Shown: piece by piece, positions 34,701 to 45,600 of the stretch
Layout: every line of letters begins with the position of its first letter
How positions within the stretch are numbered: position 1 is the stretch's first letter
Assembly (NCBI GenBank): GCA_001642005.1
Contig: LWCA01000114.1
Location: 1 to 53,451 of the forward strand
From: Intoshia linei
Taxonomy: Eukaryota; Orthonectida; Rhopaluridae
Direction of reading: 5' to 3'
Length of the DNA: 53,451 bases
The notes under the pieces: generated by a model
Seen by the model: only the letters and a program-made list of their open reading frames with translations
What the model was told of the DNA's origin: nothing
The model's database searches: none
Program-made: the position numbers and the translations under genes

Positions 34701-37346
34701 CATCGATAAGTAGTTTTGGCTTTACATTTAACACCAAATAAACTAAATTGATAGTACGTATTTTTTCTGGCCCCTTTAATTAAGTCGAAATTTTTCGAAA
34801 GTGTGGTCATAGCGTAAATTTCATTTGCAGAAATTAAGTCCTTCAAGGTAAAAAACCCCAATTATCTTTTTTTTTTAAATGCAAACCAATCCTATAATTA
34901 TTAAACATAACCAATCTGATAAAGATTTTAAAAGTATCAAAATTATGATAAATTTAAATTTCAAAATCTTATATCTTCACTGTCAAAACTCCAAATTACC
35001 TTTTTTTAAAAATTAAAAATGTCCTAGATTTTTATTAAATATATAAAATATTAAACACGAAATTTTAGGTCTACTAATAAAGTATTTGAGTTTTAATTCG
35101 AACCACTCTTGTAATTGCACAATTTTCTATAATTATGTTATTGTAGGTTCAAGCTGAAGGTGTACTGCTATTTGTATTTTGAAATTAAGACAATAGAGAT
35201 ATTATTTTGATCACCCAATGGTAGTCCAAAATAGTATTTAATGCATATTTCGTAATTGGTTTACATGATTTTCTAAGTGTTTACTCTCCATAAATAAAAC
35301 AACTTTGGTCAAGGTAATTTTTACATTTTCGACAATGAATTAATTATAATAATAATCAAAATTAATAAAAATTACTATAAAGTATATTATCTCATTAATC
35401 AATTTTTAATTATCAATGCTGTAAAATTTTTCCATGGAGTATAAAGTGAAGATAGAATACCATTGTCAAATAAAATTTAATTTATTCGTTTCCATCACGG
35501 AAACAATTTTTGTTACTAAAAACCGCCTACGTTAAAACTACAAGTATTCACTAGAACGGCTCATTTAAAACAATTTAGTTAAAATATAAAAATAAAATAT
35601 TGCTTGGAAATAAAAATGCATGGATTATTCTCCCAATTATACTACCAAAACTTTCACAAATCTCATGAAAAAATATTTCCAAAAAATCCAAAACTCATGA
35701 ATTGTATTCAAAAAATATTCATTAATGAAATAACAAGACATGAAAAAGATTTTAAATATAATATAAATATAAATAATTTGATAATAAATACCATTAAATC
35801 CATTAAAAACGTTTTCAAGATGACATTTTATTAGAACGTGATTATTGAAATGGACATCTTGAGCATCATCAAAGGTATCATCTAATAAACCAGATTCTAT
35901 GGACGGATCGATAGTTTTTTTAGATTCATTACTTTGAATTAAATCGTTTAATCTTGTAGTAATAGTGGAAAGATAATATATCCAATTCAACGAATATTGA
36001 GCTCTTAAAATACGAATACAATGGAAAAATTTATACAACATTTTGGCTTGATTAAAATCGATCCCTCGAAAAAGTGTTTCATTGCATGTTTCAGTAAAAA
36101 CAGAACAACACTGATTCAACAATTTCTCAACATTTTGTTTCATGAGAGGACTTTTTGGTGAACGTCTTTGTTTAGTGATTGCATTATGTTTATTTGATCG
36201 GTTTGACAAAGATATCTGATTATCACTATTTGAAATTCCCGTCATATTTAATGACGAAGTTTCATTCATTTCAATATTTTCTAAAACGTGTATTGGTACG
36301 GCTGGCGATGGTTGAGGAAAATTAGTAAATCTTTGTTTCAGTCGGACTACAATTGAATTAAAATAAGAATTTGAAAATTCCTTGATTAATTTATCGTTAA
36401 TTATGACTGACTCGCAAACTTTGGGGTGTATATAACGAGTAATATATAATTTCCACCATGGACTAAAAGAGATTGGATTGCCATAAATCTTTAATTTTTT
36501 TAAGCAATATAAAGAATATATTGGAACAAATACATTGTCTTGTTTTAATTTATTATATGAAACGTTCAAGTATTCTAAATTGACCAGTTTCTGAATTCCT
36601 TCAAGGGTAGTTAAGTGGTTATACTGTAAATTCAAATAAGTCAAATTTTGATGAATTAAAACAGAAAGCAAAGTAAATGTTTTCAAATGGTTGTGAGAAA
36701 CGTTTAATTTCTCCAATTTTATATTAGCTGCATCAAGAACATGTAAATCTTTAATTTTGTTAAAACTGAGATTCAAATTTACGACAACTGGTAATAAACT
36801 CATAGTATCTAATAAATAATTAATTTTATTGTTAGAAAGGTCCAAATATTGTAAATTCATCCATTTTTCAGGTTCATTTGAAAGATCACCATAAAATTGC
36901 AAAACTGTTTTAATATCTTTAATTCTTGATTCATTCCACACCAATTTTTGTAAATTATTTTGAAATTCATGCAAACCAAATACCATTAGCGGAGATATTT
37001 TCTTGAATCTAAGTATTTTTACCGTTTTAGAAATAATATTCAAATTTGCTTCAGATTCCATATAAATATTTGGAAATATTTGAATTTTTCTAGCAGCCAT
37101 CAACATGTCCACTATTGTAGATACATAATATCTCTGGTAATCTTCTTCAGTGTCAGGCAAAATTGTGTAATCGTAATCCAGCGCAAAACCTGATTCACTG
37201 TAACGTTCATAAACATAGTTTAAATGAGCTGCGTCAATGAAAACTACGCCTTTGCCATTCACAATTATGTCTGCATGTTCTTTAAAATTTTCTACCAATT
37301 TTTTCAAAGAATTATTACTTATTACGGAAGCAGAATATGCAGACAT
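31712..37346 (-). CDS. STK11IP: STK11IP-like leucine-rich-repeat protein
   Basis: Exon 1 runs 37346-35792 from ATG: an N-terminal helical region, then leucine-rich repeats from about residue 105 to 285. Typical repeat lines are 'LQYLDLSNNKINYL', 'VVNLNLSFNKI', 'LEYLNVSYNKL' and 'LKKLKIYGNPISFSP'. The cap 'GNPISFSPWWKLYITRYIHP' and the preceding order match the LRR end of serine/threonine kinase 11-interacting protein (LIP1), a lysosome/endosome-associated LKB1 partner. A linker with 'SNKHNAITKQRRSPKSPL' follows. If exon 1 splices at 35792, the next phase-matched exon is 31944-31712 ('INVDDDQNMVLLLNKYYIV'), which would fit the C-terminal PH-like part, across a 3.8-kb repeat-filled intron. That join and any further exons are inference. 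Unspliced, the frame continues to 35637 with a low-complexity tail that looks intronic. Nischarin-type proteins are the main alternative. Confidence 0.6.
32043..33566. repeat. N-flanked near-identical duplication, probably assembly artefact
   Basis: 32043-32521 and 32918-33396 appear identical base for base. 32523-32916 is a variant copy (a few percent different) of about 33169-33566. Single N characters stand exactly at the junctions (32522 and 32917). This is what results when overlapping contig ends or alleles are joined without being merged. Confidence 0.8.
33086..33490. mobile_element. MITE with CAAAAGTAGCCAA ends
   Basis: CAAAAGTAGCCAA at 33086 is inverted at 33478-33490. The similarity continues weakly inward for about 65 bp (AACAAGATGACATGTTTGAAA against ATTTCAAATACATGATCTTG). 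No ORF and no certain target duplication were found. The same element is present in the duplicated sequence at about 32211-32840. Confidence 0.6.
33815..35070. repeat. R1-related inverted arms
   Basis: 'GGATAATTGGGGGTTTTTAC' at about 33834 and the reversed 'GTAAAAAACCCCAATTATC' at about 34847 are R1-derived segments facing each other, with further reversed R1 sequence to about 35070. The interval also holds the foldback element at 34622-34778. Confidence 0.5.
34622..34778. mobile_element. Foldback MITE (157 bp)
   Basis: Long inverted repeats of about 45 bp begin TAAAGTGGCCAGAAAAATAC on the left and TAAAGGGGCCAGAAAAAATA (other strand) on the right. Both extend through TAGTACGTATT-like sequence to ACCAAATAAACT. 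The flanks are ATTAAGT on both sides (34615-34621 and 34779-34785), a perfect 7-bp direct repeat. No coding sequence. Confidence 0.75.
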
Positions 37347-39610
37347 TCTTTCAAATTGATGAACAGACTAATGTAAATTACACTTTGAAACCAATGTCGT
37401 CATAGATAAAAGTTTATTTGCATTATTGTACGTTACATTTATTTCAGTGGATCAATTAGTGCTTTTCTTGCTATAAATTATTAATATATATTACATTATT
37501 GAATAAACTTGTTACACGTGGACCCGTCATATCACATTACCTTTTAATTTTAATTTTAAAATGAATTATACTACGTTAAATTTATTAGACATAATTTTTT
37601 TAATTTATTAGACATAATGTGGATAATTTAAAAATAAAATAAAAACAGTACAATCAGGCCCAATCATTACTTTATTGCAAAAAAATTTTTAAAAAATAAA
37701 TTGCAATATTTTATTCATTGGTAATGCGTAGATTTCTGAGATTGAAATTTTGTATTTATATCAACTGGAATAAGCTCTATCAGAATAATTTTTTTTTTTN
37801 AGACTATTCAATCCCATCAGTCAAATAGTGATTTTACTGATACCTTTGAAATAAAAGATTTTTTATATCGATTAGACTATCTTAAAAATCTTTACTAAAA
37901 AAACCACGTATCTCAAAAAATAAAAGAATGGTTAAATATTATAGAAAATGATTTCATTAATATCTAATTTTATAATAAAAGATACATTTTAATTAACTTA
38001 ATTGTAAAATTAAAAGTATTTATGTATTAAATTTGCATCTCGCGAAGTTAAATTTACAATTTAATTAAATATTATCTATTTTTATGATTGTAACTGCATT
38101 TCTGACATTTTACATCATTTTGAAACAAGTTAGATCATGATTTATTTATCCCCAAAGTGCAATTTTTATTAAAATTTTCAATTTGACTTACCGCGATTGC
38201 ACTGTATAATATTATTCATTATCGATCATTTATTATTATTATTAGTGAACGTAAATATCATTTTATAAGAATGAAGTTAAAATTTACTGACAGTTCGCGA
38301 CAGCTATTGTGCTAGGTGAAAAATGTAACCTTTCCCAATTGAATTCAAACTTTCTATTCCTTTACATCTATTGATATCGTGTATATATCAACAGCACAAA
38401 TTGTTCTAGGCTACTAAATTGCTTACTTCGTGGTAGGGTAAAATCTTTTATTATGTGGATTGATATTAATTGAATGGAACATAAGTTTAGTGTTATAAAA
38501 TGCCAAAATAATATCATCAATTCTTTTTATTTATTAATTTAACCTTTTTAAACTAATAAATTAAATTTTGAATTAAAATTGAAAATAGAGTTAGTTAGAT
38601 TATAATAAAAAAATGCGTATTAAGATAAAATCAAATAATACGATGGAGATATTGAAGTGCGTACTTAGATTTTACAATAATTGAATTTATAAGGTAATAA
38701 AAATAAAGTTGAATTTTAGCTTTAATTTACTTTTTTAGGTAAATGTTTTCTAGCCTCAATGATAACAATATTTGTGCTGTCTTTTTTAACTCAAATAATA
38801 TCCATTTTTTTTAAATGAAATTTATATTGAGTATTAAAGATTTTATTTTTCTTTAGTGAATAATTTTGACGTGCGTTAAATTTAATGTATGTAACGATTT
38901 AACTTAGTTTGATAGTCGTTCCCAGAACCGAACCTACCAAGTTCGTGGCACTCTTAAAACAAAAAATAGCCCTTAAAAAAAATTGTAAACGAATTATGTC
39001 ATATAACCCTATCCACCTCTTTAGACTCTTGAATTGACATTTTAAATTTAACACACAAATTAGTTGATATTCAAAAAAAATTTATATTCTCAATTTAGTA
39101 AATTAAAGCCCCATCTTAAAAATTTTTCGTTGAGTCGGTTTATCGGTAGAAAGGTCTTGGATACGGTAGGTTCACACTGGTAGTATATTTCACCATAATT
39201 ATTTTTGAAATTAATAATTTTTTTAATTACGCCATTCAGCTACCATGTCAAAATTAATCTTAAATTTACGATTTAAGGAGGAATATATAATGGAGGAAAA
39301 AATGTAAATATTACTTTAGTGACGTGTTCAGGATTAAGGGGATTTTTTTAAAAATTATGTGGTCCACACACATTTTTTTTGTGACAAGTGGTCCATGGTG
39401 GATAAAGTTTGGGAACCACTGGTCTAGGCTTTGTGATAAAATCCCAACTTCTGGAAACTTTACAATAATGTACTTTACAAAAATAAACTAATTATTTAAT
39501 TTTGCTGATAATACAATCAAAAATGCTGGTACTAATACCAGCACGTGGTGTTAATAAAAATTTTACTAGCTATGCTGGTAACACCTTTGTTTTTGTACGA
39601 TTCATTAACA
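37347..39610. other. Intergenic upstream of the STK11IP-like gene
   Basis: Contains a truncated R1 copy (about 37595-37799, ending at an N at 37800) and a hAT-like end (TTTGGGAACCACTG at 39408-39421). No exon could be supported. The first exon(s) of the plus-strand gene whose end lies at 40572-41551 may be here. Confidence 0.45.
37595..37799 (+). repeat. Dispersed repeat R1, truncated copy
   Basis: Starts TTATTAGACATAATGTGGAT as in the 29.5-kb copy and reaches ATCAACTGGAATAAGCTC before a T-run and the N at 37800. The rest of the element is missing, either truly or through an assembly join. Confidence 0.6.
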
Positions 39611-40303
39611 CAGTGGTGTTCCACCTGTGGGTCGCGAAAATTTGAAAATTTTATGAATATATATATTTATTTATTTTTTTTTATTTTTAATATTGACAGT
39701 AATAATGTTACGGAAATATTTTTGCCTTATGTATTACAGTTTTAAATGTTCTTCTTCACTCAATATATAAACTATTCCCGATAAAATACAGGATGAAGTG
39801 ATAGATTTAATAATTCCAATTCCAATGATTCCACTGCACGAATATTTTATATGAAAAACCACTAAGTACTTTTTGGTGTGATATGATTGATTTATATCCA
39901 AATTTATTTCGATTGCTTTGAGATTGCTACTATCTTTACCGTCAACTTATCTGTGTGAAACAGGATTTTATACGCTTTTTCATATAAAAACAAAATCAAT
40001 AAACAGATTGAAACTTAAGGATGATACGAGGCTAGCTTTATCGCATTCACTGTCAAAGATATCAATAATAGTAGCTAAAATGCAACCTAAAATTTCACAT
40101 GAAGAAAATAAATTTAGTTATAATAATACATTGCATTGAGCAGTGCTCAATGAGCATAGTATAAAATATAAATAAAACTAAATATACTTTTTTAGTAATT
40201 TTATTTATGTGATGTGATGTTTGGAGTATATAGAAAATTTTTGGTTGCGAAAATTTTTTATGTTTATATGGGGTCGCGAACACAAAAATGTTAAAAATTA
40301 CTG
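39611..40303 (+). mobile_element. hAT element, internally deleted (693 bp)
   Basis: Left end CAGTGGTGTTCCACCTGTGG with GGTCGCG, right end (other strand) CAGTAATTTTTAACATTTTT with GTTCGCGACCCC. Both flanks are CATTAACA (39603-39610 and 40304-40311), a perfect 8-bp duplication typical of hAT insertions. Inside lies the last part of a ZBED5-like transposase. It lacks the N-terminal and most catalytic sequence, so it is a deletion derivative, apparently fairly young. Confidence 0.9.
39865..40139 (+). pseudogene. hAT (ZBED5-like) transposase C-terminal piece
   Basis: 'STFWCDMIDLYPNLFRL' then, after a one-base frame change, 'RLLLSLPSTYLCETGFYTLF' and 'IKTKSINRLKLKDDTRLALS'. This is the hAT dimerisation region, where the family motif reads 'PSTYLCExGFSxLxxIKTKxRNRL'. 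The frameshift disables it. Confidence 0.8.
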
Positions 40304-40571
40304 CATTAACATGTAGCAAATTTGAAACGTAATAGTTATTTTTTTCATTCAGTTTTTCTTTAAAAATAGGTGTAATTTGTGACACTTCAATTTATTTAAC
40401 TCTCTGCACGTAAAAAAACGGAATTTTAAGAACCGGTTACTGAGGGGTAAAAATTGGAAAGTTTCGGTCTGTAATACTCTACTATTAATGATTTTTTATA
40501 TTAAAATTATAAATTATAAAACAATTTTGTAATTACAACTAATTTAGTATTTATTCAATTTAAATTTTTAG

Positions 40572-41551
40572 GTGTGAATAACAATCTAACAAAGAGCGTC
40601 AACCATAAATCTGTTGCAGATATGGTTATGTCTGACCCAAATAAGGTGGATCTTTTAATTGCTGACCCATGTACTTATAATACTCTAAGAATCCATAATA
40701 TAACAAAGTATTATGATTACGAATTTATTCAAGACATTACATGCCCAAGAGAAATATGTATTCACTATATGGATAGAGACAAGGTATTTTTGTTTTTTAT
40801 TTACTATGTATGTATATTGATACTTTTAAATTTAGTTTGGTAGTTTTATTTTAATGTATTTTAAACTATCTGTTATGTAGTTTTTACAAACAGTAGCTGC
40901 CAGCTTCTGCTGTCAAGGGGTATAGTTTAATTAATATAAACGGAAAATAGGAAAAAACACTAAAATAAATAATAAAATTACAGATTGACGGCAAGTTTTA
41001 TTATAGATTTTTTATTTTTCCCGGTAGAGTATTGATAAAATATAAAACTACGTTTTTGTCCGGGATATGTTAATTATGAGGTTCAAATTTTTTATATGAT
41101 TGAACTGTAATAAAATAGTAATGATTGTTTTAAATTCCAGAACTGTGCTTTTATTTTCGTTTTACAAAATAATGTGTAATAAAATTGTAATTTGTGTTTT
41201 TTTATATTGATGTAAATTTTCCAGATTGGTTTTTATATCTCTGGAATTGTTTTTTAAATAAATTTGAACATACACATTCAATTTTTATAAGTAGGAAACT
41301 GTTATACTATAACAGTATAATGCTATAATCTATAATTATAGATTTAATATATTGTAATATATTAAAATGTTACATTTTAGGAATCAAGATGTAGTCAAAA
41401 TGATGATTTATCAAATATAACTTCAAACTCTTCAAAATTTTCCAAAGAACCTAAATCATTATCGGAAATTGAAGAAGCTATTAGAACGTATAAAATTGGG
41501 AGCAATAAAAAACAACTTTTGAAAACAAAATACAATATTAATGATTTGTAA
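40572..41551 (+). CDS. 3' end of an unrecognised gene
   Basis: Two exons are clear: 40572-40783 (acceptor TTTTTAG, enters in phase 1) and 41381-41551 (acceptor ACATTTTAG, stop TAA), joined in phase 0. The encoded C-terminal about 127 residues run 'VNNNLTKSVNHKSVADMVMS' ... 'NKVDLLIADPCTYNTLRI' ... 'CPREICIHYMDRDK' then a Ser/Asn-rich linker and 'SLSEIEEAIRTYKIGSNK'. It looks like a soluble, folded intracellular protein with an acidic/basic helical end. I do not recognise the family. The 5' exons must lie upstream, beyond or on either side of the hAT element at 39611-40303. Confidence 0.6.
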
Positions 41552-42622
41552 CTTTCTGTTTCATATTTTTAAAATCAATAGCATTTTGTAATTTTATTAA
41601 CCATTTCATTCAATATAAGATAAATATATTATTTCAAATCTTTTCTTATTTATTCTTCTACGTAATGTGACATATGGATGTGTAAATGCTGTTCTTTTAA
41701 ATTAATAGAGTTGATAGGTTTGTACGGTTTGCAACCGTAAAATTCGAAACAAAATATACAAAGAGTTGATATTTTTATATTTTTTGAAAAATTAGAAAAA
41801 TATTAAAAAAATAAAATATTTAATATTTTCGAGTGTTAAATTTCTTAATAATTGCTAAATTAATTTTTAATTTGTAAATATGAGCACAATTATATATTCA
41901 GATTCAGAAAAGATTATTCACTTGAGAATCACTTATCGAAATATTTGCATAAATGTTTAAATCCATTTTAAATTTAAATACATAACTGGCATATTTAAAT
42001 TTGCCTAGTAAATAAATCTAGATTAAATTTAAATAGCGTTTACAGCTGAAATTTTATGAGAAATTAATTATATTTTAGTTATATTCACTTGTAAGCGAAT
42101 ATTTGCATAAATGTTTAAATCAATTTAAATTTTAAGTACATATAACTTTGGCATATTTAAATTTGCCTTGTAAATAAATTTATAGATTAAATTTATATAG
42201 CGGCTACATTTAAAATTTTGACAAATTATTCATATCTTAGTTACATTAATTTAAAAAAAATGTGTGGTTGTTATAAATTTTAGCCCGAGTGATCTCGATT
42301 AGCTAGAGTCGCCACTGGTTTGTACGAAGCACATAACGGTCAAGCCATATAAGATAAACAGATTACATGAAATTTTGTCATATATTCATATATTGCCTGG
42401 GCCCTGTTCATCATTTGTAACAGTAGTCTTCGACACAAAGTATATATAAAACTTTTTTTGAAATATGTTAACATCAAAAAAAATTTTCATTTTCATATTT
42501 TTTTCATAATGTATGTTCACATTTATGTAAATACTGTGTAATAAAGATTAAATAGCTATTCATATTATCGTATTAGTACTGTATTCTATTTGGGAACAAT
42601 TTTCATTTATTAGTAGTCATAA
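41552..42622. other. Intergenic before the CD36-like gene
   Basis: Holds the two-copy tandem repeat at 41937-42250 and, at 42318-42346, a reversed copy of the short repeat TTTGTACGAAGCACATAACG also seen near 4846 and 12204. No exon was found. Confidence 0.5.
41937..42250. repeat. Tandem repeat, two copies of about 160 bp
   Basis: CGAAATATTTGCATAAATGT at 41937 recurs as CGAATATTTGCATAAATG at about 42097. The following stretches (GGCATATTTAAATTTGCC, TAAATTTAAATAGCG against TAAATTTATATAGCG) also correspond. The copies differ moderately, so the duplication is old. Confidence 0.75.
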
Positions 42623-45600
42623 ATGAATAAGTGCTTTTGTTTTTTAGGCATTTGTGCTGCAACATGCTTCTTCATCTTTCTTTTTTTAATTATAACTGGT
42701 TCGGTATTGGACAGCAATAAATATTTAAAGAACTTAGTTTTATCTGAAATGAAGAAGGTAATTTATTTTAATATTTAAGGTTAAATAGTGTGTGCAACAC
42801 AAATAAAAATTGGTATTTAAAAAAGCCTTTAAGAATGTATTCAAGTATAAAGCAGATCATGAAAATGGATTCATTTGACATTTTAGGGAGAGATTTGAGA
42901 GTATAGTTATTTTATAAAAAAATAACATTAAAAACAATAAGGGGTCAAAATGTATCCCTATAAAATATATCAGTCGAAAATGGGGTGAGTATAATTTTCT
43001 AAGGACTTTGCGAGATATTTTGTATTAATTATGTATTACACACTGCTTCTCAAATTAATTAATTAATTTAATTACTAAACGTTCCAGACTTTTCTCTCTT
43101 TTTTGATTTTATTCAATTTTTGAATGATAGTTAAAAATTTCGTGTTCATCTAATTTTGTATAGAAACGTAATGGAGCGTCCCGGTGCACGGTTTAGTAAC
43201 CACTGTGTTATATACTTTAATTATTAAATGTAATGTAAATATTAACCCTATTTTTAAATTAGTATATTTTCTTCTTCCAATTTCAATTTCAATTTCTAAT
43301 CTTTCCAATTCACATTTGCTTTGATCATATGATCTTGCCAAATTATTTTTATTACTTTACAATTGGCAAAAATGTGTATAAAATTGCAATTTAAATAATA
43401 TTAATTAAGATTTAATGAGATGGATGGGCTTGATGATTTAGTACAACATTTGTTATATTCGGAGTCCGAATTTCTGACTTGCATTCGTTAAATTTAGACG
43501 TAAATCTCCATTTAATTCCAAATTAAGCGCATTTAATATATTTAAAAGGCATTTTTCCTTTAAGGGTTGGTAAAATTGAATATTTTCGTTTAGGATTGGA
43601 TTAAGAGGTATTTTCTCGCATGGTTTGGTAAAATCGAAATTTTCAAAAAATATAGAAAAAGGGATTTCTCCCTTAAGGGTTGATAAACCTCGATTTTTTC
43701 AAACCTTACACATTTCTTTATCATTTTTATATTCATACTAACAAAGTTATATTACTTTTAGTAATCGTTGTTGTAGTTTTAATTTAAATTTTATACAAAA
43801 TGTTTTGAAAATGAGAATTTTAGATTTAAAAAGATTGCGTAGCAATGAAAAAAAACCCGAAGGAATGAATTATATAGATTTTTACCCATAATTCTTTATT
43901 GGAAATGAATAGACGCTCAATGTACATTTTTTTTGAAATTGTAGGATCAATATTTACATTTTCAATTTTTATTTTAATCGAAATATTTTAAAAATATTGG
44001 TTGATAATATATTAAAAATTATTTTCACAGGGAATGCGTAGAAAATCCGGGGTTGAACTTTTGTATTTATATCAACTGGAATAAGCTCTATCAGAATGAT
44101 CCTTTTTTCAAATTTTCGGACCGTTAATTATTTCATATTTTTATTTTAATAAAATATTTCGGAAAAAAAATATATGAATACTAAAATGCTTTTTTGACCA
44201 TGAAGAAATTTTTTTAAATTCTAGGGCTGTTTTCATAAAAAAAAAGGTAATTTGGGGTTTNCGTTAATTATTTCATATTTTTATTTTAATAAAATATTTC
44301 GGAAAAAAAATATATGAATACTAAAATGCTTTTTTGACCGTGAAGACGTAGCTTATTCAGATTGAAATTTTTTGTGTGTGTTAATAGGATACAACTATAC
44401 TACCTGTATTTTGTTTTAAATTCTAGGGCTGTTTTCATTAAAAAAAAGAATAATTTGTGGTTTTGGCACTGAAGATATATTTTTTTTAAATTTAAATTTA
44501 TGATAATGTTTATGATTTTAAAATCCGTATCAAAGTATATATTATTTTAAATTCTCCAACTCGTTTGATTTTCAAAAAAAGGACAATTGGGGTTTTTGAC
44601 CCATAAGATGTGAGTTTGGGAGGTTGAAATTTATTTTGATAACACCCGGAAAAAAAACTGTAATTTAAATGTGGACTTTATATAATTCTAACACTGGTAG
44701 TTATTGAAATAAACGGTAACACACATACAAACATATATTGCATAACATATTATGTAATTAAGGATTTTAAGGATCTGATAGTTATATCATCACTAAGACA
44801 ACAACGAAATTTTTGTAACATAGCCCATTGGGCCTTTATTATTATCAAATTGAGCATTTTAAAATAATTTATTTTTGAATATCAACTATTTTTTGAATCA
44901 AATTTAAACTATAATTCTAAATCGGTAGAGAAGCTCTGGCTAAATGACGGTATGCATGTTTGTGAAAATTTAAATTTTTAAGTGAGTTTCAAGTATGGTA
45001 GGTTCGGCTTTGATCGGTGTTACACATATAATTATTGAGAATTCAAAAATTTATGTTGTTATCTCATAAATTGCATCTTCGCTTTTTGTCATAATCAAAT
45101 AATTAATCTAAATTTTAGACTATAAAAAGTGGTGATTTAGGATTTTATTAGAGGTCCATAAATATTTTTTATTAAAATAAGGGTAGTGGAGTATTAAATT
45201 TAAGAACCACTTATACATACAATAATATTGAAATAATTAGAAACTCGTTACCAACAAAAATTCAGAAACATACAATTATTGGATTGAATCTCCTTTGCCA
45301 GCTTACGCATATTTTTCGTTTTATAATATTACAAACGTGGATGAAATCTATCAAGGAAAAAAACCCAGATTACAAGAAGTTGGTCCAATTGTTTATCGGT
45401 TTTTTATAAAATTAATGAATCATTATTTCTACAATTTAATACTAATTTAGAAAAGATAAAATAAAGGAAAATGTTGTATTCCATTCGAATGGAACAGTAA
45501 GTTATAATGTTAGAATTAGATATCATTTAATGGAAAAAATGTCAAAACTAAATGAGGACGAAGAAATCATTATTATTGATCTGTTAAGTGCTGTAATTTT

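Larger units (their letters stand above)
42758..45240. other. Intron 1 of the CD36-like gene
   Basis: Intron of 2.5 kb with a hAT-type MITE candidate (43044-43201), a degenerate 'CCTTAAGGGTTGGTAAAATT' repeat cluster at about 43545-43700 and an R1 copy split by an N. Confidence 0.6.

Noticed and set aside
35604-35834. Plus-strand open frame opposite the STK11IP-like gene
   Set aside because: Low-complexity Lys/Asn/Ile sequence lying antisense to the end of exon 1 and its presumed intron start; no motif.
39243-39303. Possible small start exon beginning ACCATGTC and ending at a GTAAAT donor
   Set aside because: Its phase does not match the exon at 40572, and no intermediate exon was found.
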